Source: Clostridia bacterium (lineage in GTDB: Bacteria; Bacillota; Clostridia; Oscillospirales; CAG-272). From it: DNA of 6,056 nucleotides. Positions 1 to 6,055 of the stretch are shown piece after piece. The stretch's first letter is position 1, and every line of letters starts with the position of its first letter. The stretch is taken from positions 1 through 6,056 of the forward strand of contig JAGBWH010000004.1 of assembly GCA_017629925.1 (NCBI GenBank). Direction: 5' to 3'. The notes under the pieces were generated by a model. It had not been told where the DNA came from and ran no database searches. It saw only the letters and a program-made list of their open reading frames with translations. The position numbers and the translations under genes are program-made.

Positions 1-1254
1 ATACACACCTTTGACATTATGTAGATAAAAGGTCTGCATATTGCTCTGGAGCACCCCAAAATTGGGGAAAAGCCCGATGGTGGTGAAATAATTTGTGGCG
101 TAATCCCATACATAAAGGCGTTGGCAAATTTGGCTCCAATCCCTTAAATCCTGCATGAAATTCGCATTTTCTTTGCAACTATGATCGCTCAGCGGATGAG
201 AAAAGCAACATTCAATCGAGCAGAGGCGCACGATGACATTGTCTTCCGGAAAAATGCCCACCGGTGCTTTTCTGCTATATTTGTATGCCAAGGTATCAAG
301 TGCGACGTTGTGATATCCCGCACGTTTCACTTCCCTTGCAATGCTGTTCACAAAATCCAGCAATGTGCCCGCGGGGGAGCCTGTTCTTTGGTCAAACGCG
401 GCGCAGCTTGAGCATTGGCAATACATCTCGTTATCTTCTTGGGAGAGTGTGATAATTTGCAGGCTTGCCTGTGGGTTGTGATATTGGTCAAGGTAGCGGA
501 AAACGTCTGCCAATACGATCTCATACGTTTTCGGGTGAGTTAAACAAAGCTGTGAAGACACCCTTTTGCCATCGTACAAGGCAAAGCACTCGGGGTTGCT
601 TTCAAAATAGACGTCTCGACTGCAAAAATAGTTTGACAGCGTATGTACGAACGTGGGAATATAGGGAATGGTACCACCCTGACGCTCCTCCAAAGTTCTG
701 TACTCGCCACCATTGAGCCCGTTTGCGAGGGAGTATTCCGCATCGCGACTATATAGCCAGTCTGTTTCCGCATATTCAAAAAAGGCATTATAGGCGTAGT
801 CAACGTTTTGTAGGGCGGAAAAATCAAGACTGTCATTGATTTTGATATGCTCGGCGGTATAATAGCGAAATCCGCAATATTGTTCAAGAAAGCCATATAC
901 CCCATAGATGACGCCTTTGTTTGGAGTGCCGACGATGGCAAGTCCACCGTCATAACTTTTCATTTTCCAACTACCATCTATTTTTTGGCTGAAATCTTCG
1001 CTATACCTATTGGTATTGCCAACAGAAAACTCAAAACCCTCTCCCGACATTCCGTCAAAATAGACAGGGACAGGCTTGCCTGTGACCATTTCTAAATATT
1101 TTTGAAGGGTGTTTGCGGCGTATGTCTCTTGCTCGGTGGCGCTCGAAGAAATGATAATCGAGCACCCCTGCTCTGCCGCTTCCGCCCGCATAACAAACAG
1201 CAGGCAAAGGCAGACACTCAAAAGGCATACTACCACTCTAAAATGCTTTTTCAT
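1..1254 (-). CDS. Secreted DUF4838-domain protein with GH67-type N-terminal domain, C-terminus beyond window
   Basis: The frame is open for 418 codons from ATG at 1254 to the window edge, so the gene is 3'-partial. Residues 1-26 form a Sec signal peptide: KKHFR basic start, a Cys/Leu-rich hydrophobic core, and A24-E25-A26 as a likely signal peptidase I site. Residues about 30-135 resemble the alpha-glucuronidase (GH67) N-terminal domain, with AANTLQKYLEMVTGK and GVIYGVYGFLEQYCG. From about 165 the sequence fits DUF4838: SQLCLTHP, a C279-x-C281-x-x-C284 motif, SPAGTLLDFVN, RLCSIECCFSHPL and WDYATNYF. It breaks off at HNVKGVY, just where family members usually continue with an acidic segment. 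GGGAG at 1261-1265 sits 6 nt before the ATG. It follows the nucleotidase gene by 38 bp and is probably co-transcribed. A role in extracytoplasmic polysaccharide handling is inferred from the domains; I know of no established reaction for DUF4838. Identification is confident, function is not. Confidence 0.87.
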   Translation of the reverse strand, partial: MKKHFRVVVCLLSVCLCLLFVMRAEAAEQGCSIIISSSATEQETYAANTLQKYLEMVTGKPVPVYFDGMSGEGFEFSVGNTNRYSEDFSQKIDGSWKMKSYDGGLAIVGTPNKGVIYGVYGFLEQYCGFRYYTAEHIKINDSLDFSALQNVDYAYNAFFEYAETDWLYSRDAEYSLANGLNGGEYRTLEERQGGTIPYIPTFVHTLSNYFCSRDVYFESNPECFALYDGKRVSSQLCLTHPKTYEIVLADVFRYLDQYHNPQASLQIITLSQEDNEMYCQCSSCAAFDQRTGSPAGTLLDFVNSIAREVKRAGYHNVALDTLAYKYSRKAPVGIFPEDNVIVRLCSIECCFSHPLSDHSCKENANFMQDLRDWSQICQRLYVWDYATNYFTTIGLFPNFGVLQSNMQTFYLHNVKGVY

Positions 1255-1292
1255 TGATTTCTCCCATCACATAGCATAGTGTCTGCGATCTG

Positions 1293-2915
1293 TCAATGTG
1301 ACTGCATTAAATTCACAAGATAGTCCAAAAAGATGTCTCGAAGCAGTTGGTCTGTGTCTATGTAACTCTCACCTCTGTATGCATCAAAGGTGCTTCCCAC
1401 ATAGACGTAGTCGATAATGGCAAGCGTATACTCCGCATCATCCTCTATGGCACTCATGCTCTCGCCCCAATAGTAAATCTTGCTGGTATCGCTCATATAA
1501 GATTTCAGCAGGCTACCCTTTATGGTGACAATATAGACCTCATTTTCAAAAGGGAACACCTGAAAGACGTCTGCATAGGAGATATTGCCCTCATCCAATG
1601 TCGTTCTCACACCGCCTGTATTGATCACTGCCAGGTCGGTGTCATATTTTTCAGCCATGGAGCGTGCGGCGGCAATGCCTAATTCTCTTTTGCTGTAATC
1701 CTCTGTGAGATAGCCTATGACCTCATTCCCTTTTTGGATTTGCGCATCGTAGGTGGCAAATACAGCAGCGAGACTGCCATCACTTACATATCCACTTATG
1801 CGATGGATGGTGCCGTTTGTGCGCACCAATTCACCTTCATCATTAAAATTCATTGTGAGGTTGGCAAAAGATTGACCATTGCCACCGTTTTGCAAAACGC
1901 AAATTTTTCTGCCGTCTGCGCTGATGAGTTCTTGGTCGGTGGAAATATGAGAGTGGCCTGCAAAAATGGCGTCAATTTGGGCATCGCCTGTGTAGCTTGC
2001 CAAGGTTTCATTGAGAACATCATTGTCGTCATGCACAGACACGATGACCACGTCGCACGCCTGTTCCGTGCGCAATTCCGTGGCATAGTCAGCCACCAAT
2101 TTTTCTGCGGGAACAAAGTCGTAGTCTTTGACGTGAGTGACTAAGATGTCGCTTTCTGTTTCATCGCCAATGATGCCGATGATGCCAATTCTGATATCGC
2201 CAAATTCCACGATGGTATACGGCTCCAGCCAATCCACCATCTTGCCTGTGGCTTTATCATAAATGTTGGCACCGAGGAAGGGGAAATTCGCCTCGCCATT
2301 AGAGAGATCCCCGTCTTTATACGCCTTGATTTTGTCAAAACCCCAGTCAAACTCATGGTTGCCAATCACGAATGCATCAAATTCCATGGCATTGAGTGCA
2401 TCCAGCATAGGCAGACCTCTGAGAGAACTGCTAACGTAGGTACCTTGGAAGATATCCCCGTTGGCAATTTTCAGCACATGACCTTGTTTTTCCAAGGCAT
2501 GAATACCTGTGGCAATCTTGTCGATGCCGTTTTGTGCGTCATTGAATACCCCGTGGTTGTCGTTGAGCATGATTGCATTGATCAGCGTACCTTTTTGCAC
2601 GCTCTGCGGAAGAATGAGCACGGAGTTGCTGGCTTTGCTTTTGCTCTCCCCTACGGCTTTTACATACACCGTGCGGGGTGTATTTTCGTCGGGCATGAAG
2701 GTGTAGGTGGTTTCGCTTGTCTGGCAAAATAATCTGTCATTGACGAAAATTTCATATGTATCAGCACCCTCGACCTCGTCCCATGATATGGTGTGGCCCG
2801 AAAGAGAAATCGAGGGGGCTTTCAGCACGCCTGTGCCTGCGGTAGTACCACAACTTGCCAAAAGCAACATGGATACGACCAAAAGAATGGCGGTCAATAT
2901 GCGAGTCTGTTTCAT
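1293..2915 (-). CDS. 5'-nucleotidase / 2',3'-cyclic phosphodiesterase family lipoprotein with N-terminal Fn3-like domain
   Basis: A 540-residue surface lipoprotein expected to dephosphorylate extracellular nucleotides or related phosphoesters. Residues 1-22 are a lipoprotein signal with lipobox L19-A20-S21-C22. Residues about 31-103 look like an Fn3-type beta sandwich (HTISWDEVEGADTYEIFV, VYVKAVGESKSKASNSV). The calcineurin-like metallophosphatase domain (about 112-375) has the metal ligands D119-x-H121, G153-D154, G185-N-H-E188, H295 and G320-H-S-H323. The C-terminal 5'-nucleotidase domain (about 398-540) has the substrate-side signature N432-T-G-G-V-R437 and a PFENEV segment. ATG at 2915 is chosen because AAAGGAAG (2922-2929) lies 6 nt upstream; a TTG at 2933 would begin six codons earlier but overlaps that site. 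It heads a likely operon with the DUF4838 gene. Family assignment is firm. Exact substrate (UDP-sugar, 5'-NMP, cyclic NMP) cannot be read from sequence. Confidence 0.93.
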   Translation of the reverse strand: MKQTRILTAILLVVSMLLLASCGTTAGTGVLKAPSISLSGHTISWDEVEGADTYEIFVNDRLFCQTSETTYTFMPDENTPRTVYVKAVGESKSKASNSVLILPQSVQKGTLINAIMLNDNHGVFNDAQNGIDKIATGIHALEKQGHVLKIANGDIFQGTYVSSSLRGLPMLDALNAMEFDAFVIGNHEFDWGFDKIKAYKDGDLSNGEANFPFLGANIYDKATGKMVDWLEPYTIVEFGDIRIGIIGIIGDETESDILVTHVKDYDFVPAEKLVADYATELRTEQACDVVIVSVHDDNDVLNETLASYTGDAQIDAIFAGHSHISTDQELISADGRKICVLQNGGNGQSFANLTMNFNDEGELVRTNGTIHRISGYVSDGSLAAVFATYDAQIQKGNEVIGYLTEDYSKRELGIAAARSMAEKYDTDLAVINTGGVRTTLDEGNISYADVFQVFPFENEVYIVTIKGSLLKSYMSDTSKIYYWGESMSAIEDDAEYTLAIIDYVYVGSTFDAYRGESYIDTDQLLRDIFLDYLVNLMQSH

Positions 2916-2921
2916 ATTTTG

Positions 2922-2929
2922 CTTCCTTT
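2922..2929 (-). promoter_or_regulatory. Ribosome binding site deciding the nucleotidase start
   Basis: AAAGGAAG on the minus strand lies 6 nt before ATG at 2915. An in-frame TTG at 2931-2933 precedes and touches this site, so it cannot use it. This favours the ATG and places the lipobox cysteine at residue 22. Confidence 0.8.
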
Positions 2930-2959
2930 CCAAAATGAATGTGGTGTGTGTTCCCTTTC

Positions 2960-2988
2960 ATTATACCACATCAAAGTGAAAAATGCAA
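2960..2988 (-). promoter_or_regulatory. Sigma-A-type promoter for the nucleotidase-DUF4838 operon
   Basis: On the minus strand, -35 TTGCAT (2983-2988) and -10 TATAAT (2960-2965) are 17 bp apart. TGG directly precedes the -10, giving an extended TGnTATAAT. The expected start near 2953 leaves a leader of about 38 nt before the ATG, which is too short for a riboswitch. The only comparable signal in the spacer lies at the trmB start, so this is the likely sole driver of the pair. Confidence 0.8.
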
Positions 2989-3009
2989 AATATTATCTCA
3001 CAATTTTTA

Positions 3010-3213
3010 TCATTTTCGCACCACGCACCACAATACCAGCCCGCCTAACACCGCCCACAGCGTGGTTTTTTTCAAATCAACGGTATACACCCCTTGCCCT
3101 GACGAAACCAACGTGTCGCCATCGGCATCTCCCCATAGATAAATTTTGGTTTCCTCTTGATATCGCTTTTCCAGCACGGGATGAAAGTGCTGTATATGCC
3201 GAATCATTTTCAT
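3010..3213 (-). CDS. Small hypothetical protein with C-terminal membrane helix
   Basis: A 67-codon ORF that I do not recognise. The N-terminal third is basic and His-rich (MKMIRHIQHFHPVLEKRY). The middle is polar with an acidic DADGD patch (29-33). Residues 50-65 form one hydrophobic helix (TLWAVLGGLVLWCVV) bounded by KK and RK, so it could be a tail-anchored or single-pass membrane protein. A stop lies nine codons upstream (TGA at 3253-3255), and the only in-frame ATGs are at 3213 and 3207. The ribosome binding site is weak (GAGAAG just upstream). The gene sits between the trmB terminator and the nucleotidase promoter, so it would be monocistronic, but I find no good promoter between 3214 and 3288. 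Supporting coding are the coherent composition and the lack of a better frame; against it are the weak expression signals. It may also be a decayed remnant. Confidence 0.42.
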   Translation of the reverse strand: MKMIRHIQHFHPVLEKRYQEETKIYLWGDADGDTLVSSGQGVYTVDLKKTTLWAVLGGLVLWCVVRK

Positions 3214-3288
3214 GCGCTTCTCTGCTCTCTTTGCTTTTTTCTTTAGTTTGCGTCAAGAGACATGTGCTATACCTGCTTTTTGATACAT

Positions 3289-3326
3289 AAAAAAACAAGA
3301 GTGCCTACCATTTGTAAACACTCTTG
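3289..3326 (-). terminator. Rho-independent terminator of trmB
   Basis: On the minus strand, CAAGAGTG (3319-3326) pairs perfectly with CACTCTTG (3296-3303). G-T and A-T pairs can extend the stem inward to leave a loop of about 7 nt. Seven T residues follow immediately (3289-3295). It lies about 27 bp after the trmB stop. It is one-directional: the plus-strand T run begins about 13 nt beyond the stem. It separates trmB from the genes to its left. Confidence 0.9.
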
Positions 3327-3353
3327 ATGATCTATTGTGTTTTTTTTAGCCGT

Positions 3354-4061
3354 TCAGCCTTGCTCCGCAGGATTCAGCGAAGGATCTCCGTCATGCGTGC
3401 GATACACTCTTTTCAGGGGACTTACCGCCAAGGCATTAATGTTTTTGCCTTGACTAACAAAATTGGTTTCGTATTCTGTCATGATATTGCCCACACGGAA
3501 CGGAGAATTGTGTAGGTCACGAGTAACATAGCTGGGAGTGCATCCCATTGCAGACAACTCCTCTAAAGTGAAATCAAAGAGGTTGTCATTATCTGTTTTG
3601 AAATAGAGCATACCGTCTTCTTTGAGCAAGCGGAAATAGCGGGCAAGAAATGCACGATGCGTGAGGCGGCGTTTGGCATTTCTCTTTTTGGGCCAAGGAC
3701 CGGAAAAATTGAGAAAAATGGCGTCGAGTGTGGCAGGGGCAAACCATTCTTCCAGATTTTCTGCTGAGCCTATGATAAAGCGAAGGTTATCCGGGCGAGT
3801 GTCCTTTTCCCTTTCGGCTCTTTCTACGGCATTGACCATGACATTGGCAACGCGCTCCATTGCATAAAAGCACACGGCAGGATTAGCGGCAGCGAATTGC
3901 ACGGCAAAGCCGCCTTTACCGCAACCAATTTCAAGATAAATGTCCCCTTCCCAGCCGAAATGATATTCAGAGGTGGTAATGGGTTCATCGGGCTTCTCGC
4001 AAAGCAGATGAGCGCAAGCCTCAAGCCTTTCGGTGAAATGTTTTTTCATTCGCATTCTCAT
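3354..4061 (-). CDS. trmB: tRNA (guanosine(46)-N7)-methyltransferase
   Basis: A cytoplasmic, SAM-dependent enzyme of 235 residues that methylates N7 of G46 in the tRNA variable loop. The Rossmann SAM site is L43-E-I-G-C-G-K-G50, followed by Y66-A-M-E-R70. The family signature reads LNFSGPWPKKRNAKRRLT at 117-134, then FKTDN (154-158) and the C-terminal TEYETNF (195-201). Position 121 is Gly, where most members have Asp (NFSDPWPK); the codon GGT is one base from GAT. About 25 residues follow the usual C-terminal motif, a modest extension. ATG at 4061 is chosen because GAGG (4070-4073) lies 8 nt upstream. The longer GTG start at 4112 falls inside the promoter and would precede the transcript start. 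It has its own promoter and terminator, so it is probably monocistronic, though read-through from dapA is possible. Confidence 0.95.
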   Translation of the reverse strand: MRMRMKKHFTERLEACAHLLCEKPDEPITTSEYHFGWEGDIYLEIGCGKGGFAVQFAAANPAVCFYAMERVANVMVNAVERAEREKDTRPDNLRFIIGSAENLEEWFAPATLDAIFLNFSGPWPKKRNAKRRLTHRAFLARYFRLLKEDGMLYFKTDNDNLFDFTLEELSAMGCTPSYVTRDLHNSPFRVGNIMTEYETNFVSQGKNINALAVSPLKRVYRTHDGDPSLNPAEQG

Positions 4062-4069
4062 GACGATAT

Positions 4070-4073
4070 CCTC
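4070..4073 (-). promoter_or_regulatory. Ribosome binding site of trmB
   Basis: GAGG on the minus strand, 8 nt before the ATG at 4061, supports the short start. The upstream in-frame GTG at 4112 has no comparable site and lies within the promoter spacer. Confidence 0.65.
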
Positions 4074-4102
4074 GCTTGACTTGTGTTGATTTCTACTAAG
4101 CA

Positions 4103-4131
4103 AGTATATCACATTTTTTATCCAATGTCAA
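4103..4131 (-). promoter_or_regulatory. Strong promoter for trmB
   Basis: On the minus strand, a perfect -35 TTGACA (4126-4131), a 17-bp spacer and -10 TATACT (4103-4108) preceded by TGA (extended -10). Transcription should begin near 4096, about 35 nt before the ATG. The -35 lies only 10 bp after the dapA stop. Confidence 0.85.
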
Positions 4132-4140
4132 AACATTTTT

Positions 4141-5022
4141 TTAGAGCAACGCCAATTCTTCGCAGATTTTCTTTTTTAGCCCCTCGTCTATCTCTGCCAG
4201 CGGTAAGCGCAGGTATCCTGTACCAAATCCGCATTGGTGTAATGCATATTTGATAGGAGCGGGATTGGTGTCTAAAAACAGCAACCGCACAAGCGGCAAC
4301 AGCTTGCGTGCAAGTGTAAGACTTTCTGTTGTTTTTCCCTGTTGATACAGCCGAAGAATGTCTCCCATCTCTTGTGGCAATATGTTCGAAATCACCGAAA
4401 TTAAGCCAATACCCCCCATAGAAAGGGTGGGAATGGCGAGGGAGTCGTTGCCGGCATAGAAATGTAGCCTATCCCCTGCAACCGCCATTTCGTCCGCAAG
4501 TCTGTCGATGCTTGTGTCGGCTTCTTTGATGGCAACGATACGAGGATGGTTTGCCATCTCGTCGATTTGTTTTGCGTTGAGTGTGACGCCTGTGCGACTT
4601 GGTACATGGTAGAGTATCATCGGCAGGGTGAGTGTGTCTGCGACGGTGAGAAAATGCTTGACGATGCCATTTTGCGTGCCCTTGTTATAGTAGGGAGTGA
4701 TGACGAGCACCCCATCTGCCCCACAAGCGGTGGCGTGATGGCACCACGCCATGGTGGTGGTGGTGGCGTTTGTACCGCATCCCACGATGACGGGCACTCT
4801 TCCGTCTACCATCTCAATCCCCCGTGCGACGACCTCTTGCCGTTCTTTGCTTGACAGAGTTGACGCCTCACCCGTTGTGCCACAAATGAGCAGGGCGTCC
4901 ACATTTTGCTCAATTTGCCAGTCAATCAGTTCTTTCAGAGTCCCGTAGTCCACCCCATCTTTTGTCATGGGGGTAACGAGGGCGGTGCATACGCCATAAA
5001 ACGGCGCTGTTTTATGTGACAT
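4141..5022 (-). CDS. dapA: 4-hydroxy-tetrahydrodipicolinate synthase
   Basis: Condenses pyruvate with aspartate semialdehyde, the first committed step to diaminopimelate and lysine. It has 293 residues, the normal family length, in one TIM-barrel domain. The Schiff-base lysine is K166 (AIKEAD). The catalytic triad aligns as T49 (in GTTGE), Y112 (TPYYNKG) and Y138, with R143 as the carboxylate-binding arginine (YHVPSRTG). Downstream are FYAGND and GGIGLISVISN. Position 139 is His where Asn is usual. With an offset of five from the E. coli enzyme, the lysine-inhibition residues His53, His56 and Glu84 correspond to S58, R61 and T89, suggesting lysine insensitivity (inference). AAAGGAG (5027-5033) lies 4 nt before the ATG. 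It is divergent from queA and is followed by trmB with no visible terminator. N-acetylneuraminate lyase and other DapA relatives are alternatives, but the YxVPSRTG and GTTGE motifs favour DapA. Confidence 0.95.
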   Translation of the reverse strand: MSHKTAPFYGVCTALVTPMTKDGVDYGTLKELIDWQIEQNVDALLICGTTGEASTLSSKERQEVVARGIEMVDGRVPVIVGCGTNATTTTMAWCHHATACGADGVLVITPYYNKGTQNGIVKHFLTVADTLTLPMILYHVPSRTGVTLNAKQIDEMANHPRIVAIKEADTSIDRLADEMAVAGDRLHFYAGNDSLAIPTLSMGGIGLISVISNILPQEMGDILRLYQQGKTTESLTLARKLLPLVRLLFLDTNPAPIKYALHQCGFGTGYLRLPLAEIDEGLKKKICEELALL

Positions 5023-5026
5023 TTTG

Positions 5027-5033
5027 CTCCTTT
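5027..5033 (-). promoter_or_regulatory. Ribosome binding site of dapA
   Basis: AAAGGAG on the minus strand, a near-perfect anti-16S match, with a short 4-nt spacer to the ATG at 5022. It fixes the dapA start. I could not identify a convincing dapA promoter in the 5023-5152 spacer; TTGATG at about 5078-5083 has no good -10 at the right distance. Confidence 0.75.
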
Positions 5034-5074
5034 CCGTTTTTTCTTTTAGAAATGTAAAAAAATTTTGAAGCCAC

Positions 5075-5103
5075 TTGCATCAAGAAAAAACCTTTGCTAT
5101 AAT
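5075..5103 (+). promoter_or_regulatory. Promoter for queA
   Basis: -35 TTGCAT (5075-5080), 17-bp spacer, -10 TATAAT (5098-5103) preceded by TGC (extended -10). Transcription should start near 5110, giving a leader of about 43 nt. The box sequences and spacing match those of the nucleotidase promoter. There is no room for a preQ1 riboswitch with its usual downstream decision element, and I see none. Confidence 0.82.
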
Positions 5104-5152
5104 ATATTTGGATAACTATAAACATTCTATGTGAAAAGAGATAAATTGTCCC

Positions 5153-6055
5153 ATGTCTATTGATCATTCAACCGTCATTCGCAACAACTACCAAGACACC
5201 AACCTCTCCACGGCAGATTTTTATTTTGATTTGCCTGAGGAGCTCATTGCGCAAACACCTCTTGCTCAGCGTGATACCTCACGGCTTATGGTGCTGAACC
5301 GCGCAGAGCAAAGCATTTCGCACGCCCATTTTTACGATATTATCAATGAACTCACCCCCAAAGATATGCTTGTGGTGAATGCCTCCAAGGTCATTCCCGC
5401 TCGTTTGCTGGGGCTGTGTCTCAAAAACGGCGCCCCCATGGAGCTTTTGCTCCTCCGCGCCCATGAAAATGGCTGGTGGGAAACGCTTGTTCGCCCCGGA
5501 AAACGTGCGAAAAGAGGGGATAAGTTTGCCTTCGGAGACCTGCTATTCGCCACGGTGGAACAGGTGCTCGACGACGGCAACCGCCTTGTTTCTTTTGATT
5601 ATGACACCGCTCGATTTCAGAATATTTACGAGGTACTCTGCGAAGTGGGCAATATGCCACTTCCCCCCTATATTCGTGAAAAATTAGCCGATAAAAACCG
5701 CTACCAAACCGTTTATGCCAAAGAGGAAGGCTCTGCCGCCGCCCCCACCGCAGGACTTCATTTCACAGAGGATCTGCTCGCCCGTCTCAAAGAAAAAGGC
5801 GTGGGATATGGAGAAGTCACCCTTCATGTTGGACTTGGCACATTCCGTCCTGTGAAGGTGGAAAAAATCTCCGAGCATATCATGCACACAGAGCATTTTT
5901 CTATTTCTCAAGAGGTGGCAGATGAAATCAATCGCCGTCGTGCAAATGGCGGTAGGATTGTGGCGGTGGGAAAATGCCATGATCAAAGGTTTTGGCATCT
6001 TCGGCAAGGGTATTATCGCCCTCATTACGGTGGGTTTGGCTGCGGGCATTTTTGA
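5153..6055 (+). CDS. queA: S-adenosylmethionine:tRNA ribosyltransferase-isomerase, broken after residue 273
   Basis: Transfers and isomerises the ribosyl part of SAM onto preQ1 at tRNA position 34 to make epoxyqueuosine. Family landmarks are FYFDLPEELIAQ (23-34), RDTSRLMVLNR (40-50), VIPARLLG (80-87), GNMPLPPYI (166-174), GSAAAPTAGLHFT (193-205) and TLHVGLGTFRPV (223-234). The usual Asp in the N-D-S/T-K/R-V-I-P-A-R motif is Ala77. About 18 residues precede the normal N-terminus, and the ribosome binding site is weak (AAGAG, about 12 nt upstream), but no better start is in frame. The match ends at GGRIVAVG (266-273, to 5971), where QueA normally continues TTSVRTLE. The 28 codons after it are unrelated to QueA and overlap a EutH-like frame. 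QueA is normally about 340 residues, so the last fifth is missing. Confidence 0.92.
   Translation: MSIDHSTVIRNNYQDTNLSTADFYFDLPEELIAQTPLAQRDTSRLMVLNRAEQSISHAHFYDIINELTPKDMLVVNASKVIPARLLGLCLKNGAPMELLLLRAHENGWWETLVRPGKRAKRGDKFAFGDLLFATVEQVLDDGNRLVSFDYDTARFQNIYEVLCEVGNMPLPPYIREKLADKNRYQTVYAKEEGSAAAPTAGLHFTEDLLARLKEKGVGYGEVTLHVGLGTFRPVKVEKISEHIMHTEHFSISQEVADEINRRRANGGRIVAVGKCHDQRFWHLRQGYYRPHYGGFGCGHF

Larger units (their letters stand above)
2934..3353. other. Intergenic spacer between the nucleotidase gene and trmB
   Basis: This stretch holds, from left to right, the nucleotidase promoter, the possible small membrane-protein gene and the trmB terminator. Apart from these I see nothing between 3214 and 3288 except an A/T-rich stretch that would be the leader of the small gene. 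No tRNA-like cloverleaf, direct repeat or insertion-sequence end was recognised on either strand. Confidence 0.6.

Noticed and set aside
540..953. Minus-strand 137-codon ORF within the left-hand gene.
   Set aside because: It is an out-of-frame shadow of the DUF4838 coding sequence, which is open across the whole stretch and matches the family throughout.
1734..2144. Plus-strand 136-codon ORF opposite the nucleotidase gene.
   Set aside because: It is antisense to a well-supported metallophosphatase domain, has no ribosome binding site and no recognisable protein features.
3021..3072. Plus-strand CCACGC (3021-3026) and GCGTGG (3060-3065) followed by seven T residues, like a terminator.
   Set aside because: The loop would be about 33 nt with no clear inner pairing, and no plus-strand gene lies upstream. 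It falls inside the small minus-strand ORF and is probably chance.
3233..3265. Six-codon ORF (ATG TCT CTT GAC GCA AAC TAA, minus) that could be a leader peptide before the small gene.
   Set aside because: It has no codon bias for a regulated amino acid, no attenuator structure and no supporting promoter.
4061..4112. Longer trmB start at GTG 4112, adding 17 residues.
   Set aside because: That codon lies in the spacer of a near-consensus promoter, upstream of the expected transcript start, while ATG 4061 has a GAGG site at good distance and gives the normal family N-terminus.
4753..4764. GGT triplet run on the plus strand.
   Set aside because: It encodes four consecutive Thr codons in DapA (87-90) in a surface-helix region; four repeats are too few to suggest phase variation.
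5023..5152. Possible riboswitch or operator in the dapA-queA divergent spacer.
   Set aside because: No lysine, preQ1 or T-box conserved elements and no clear inverted repeat are visible; the spacer is mostly A/T-rich promoter DNA.
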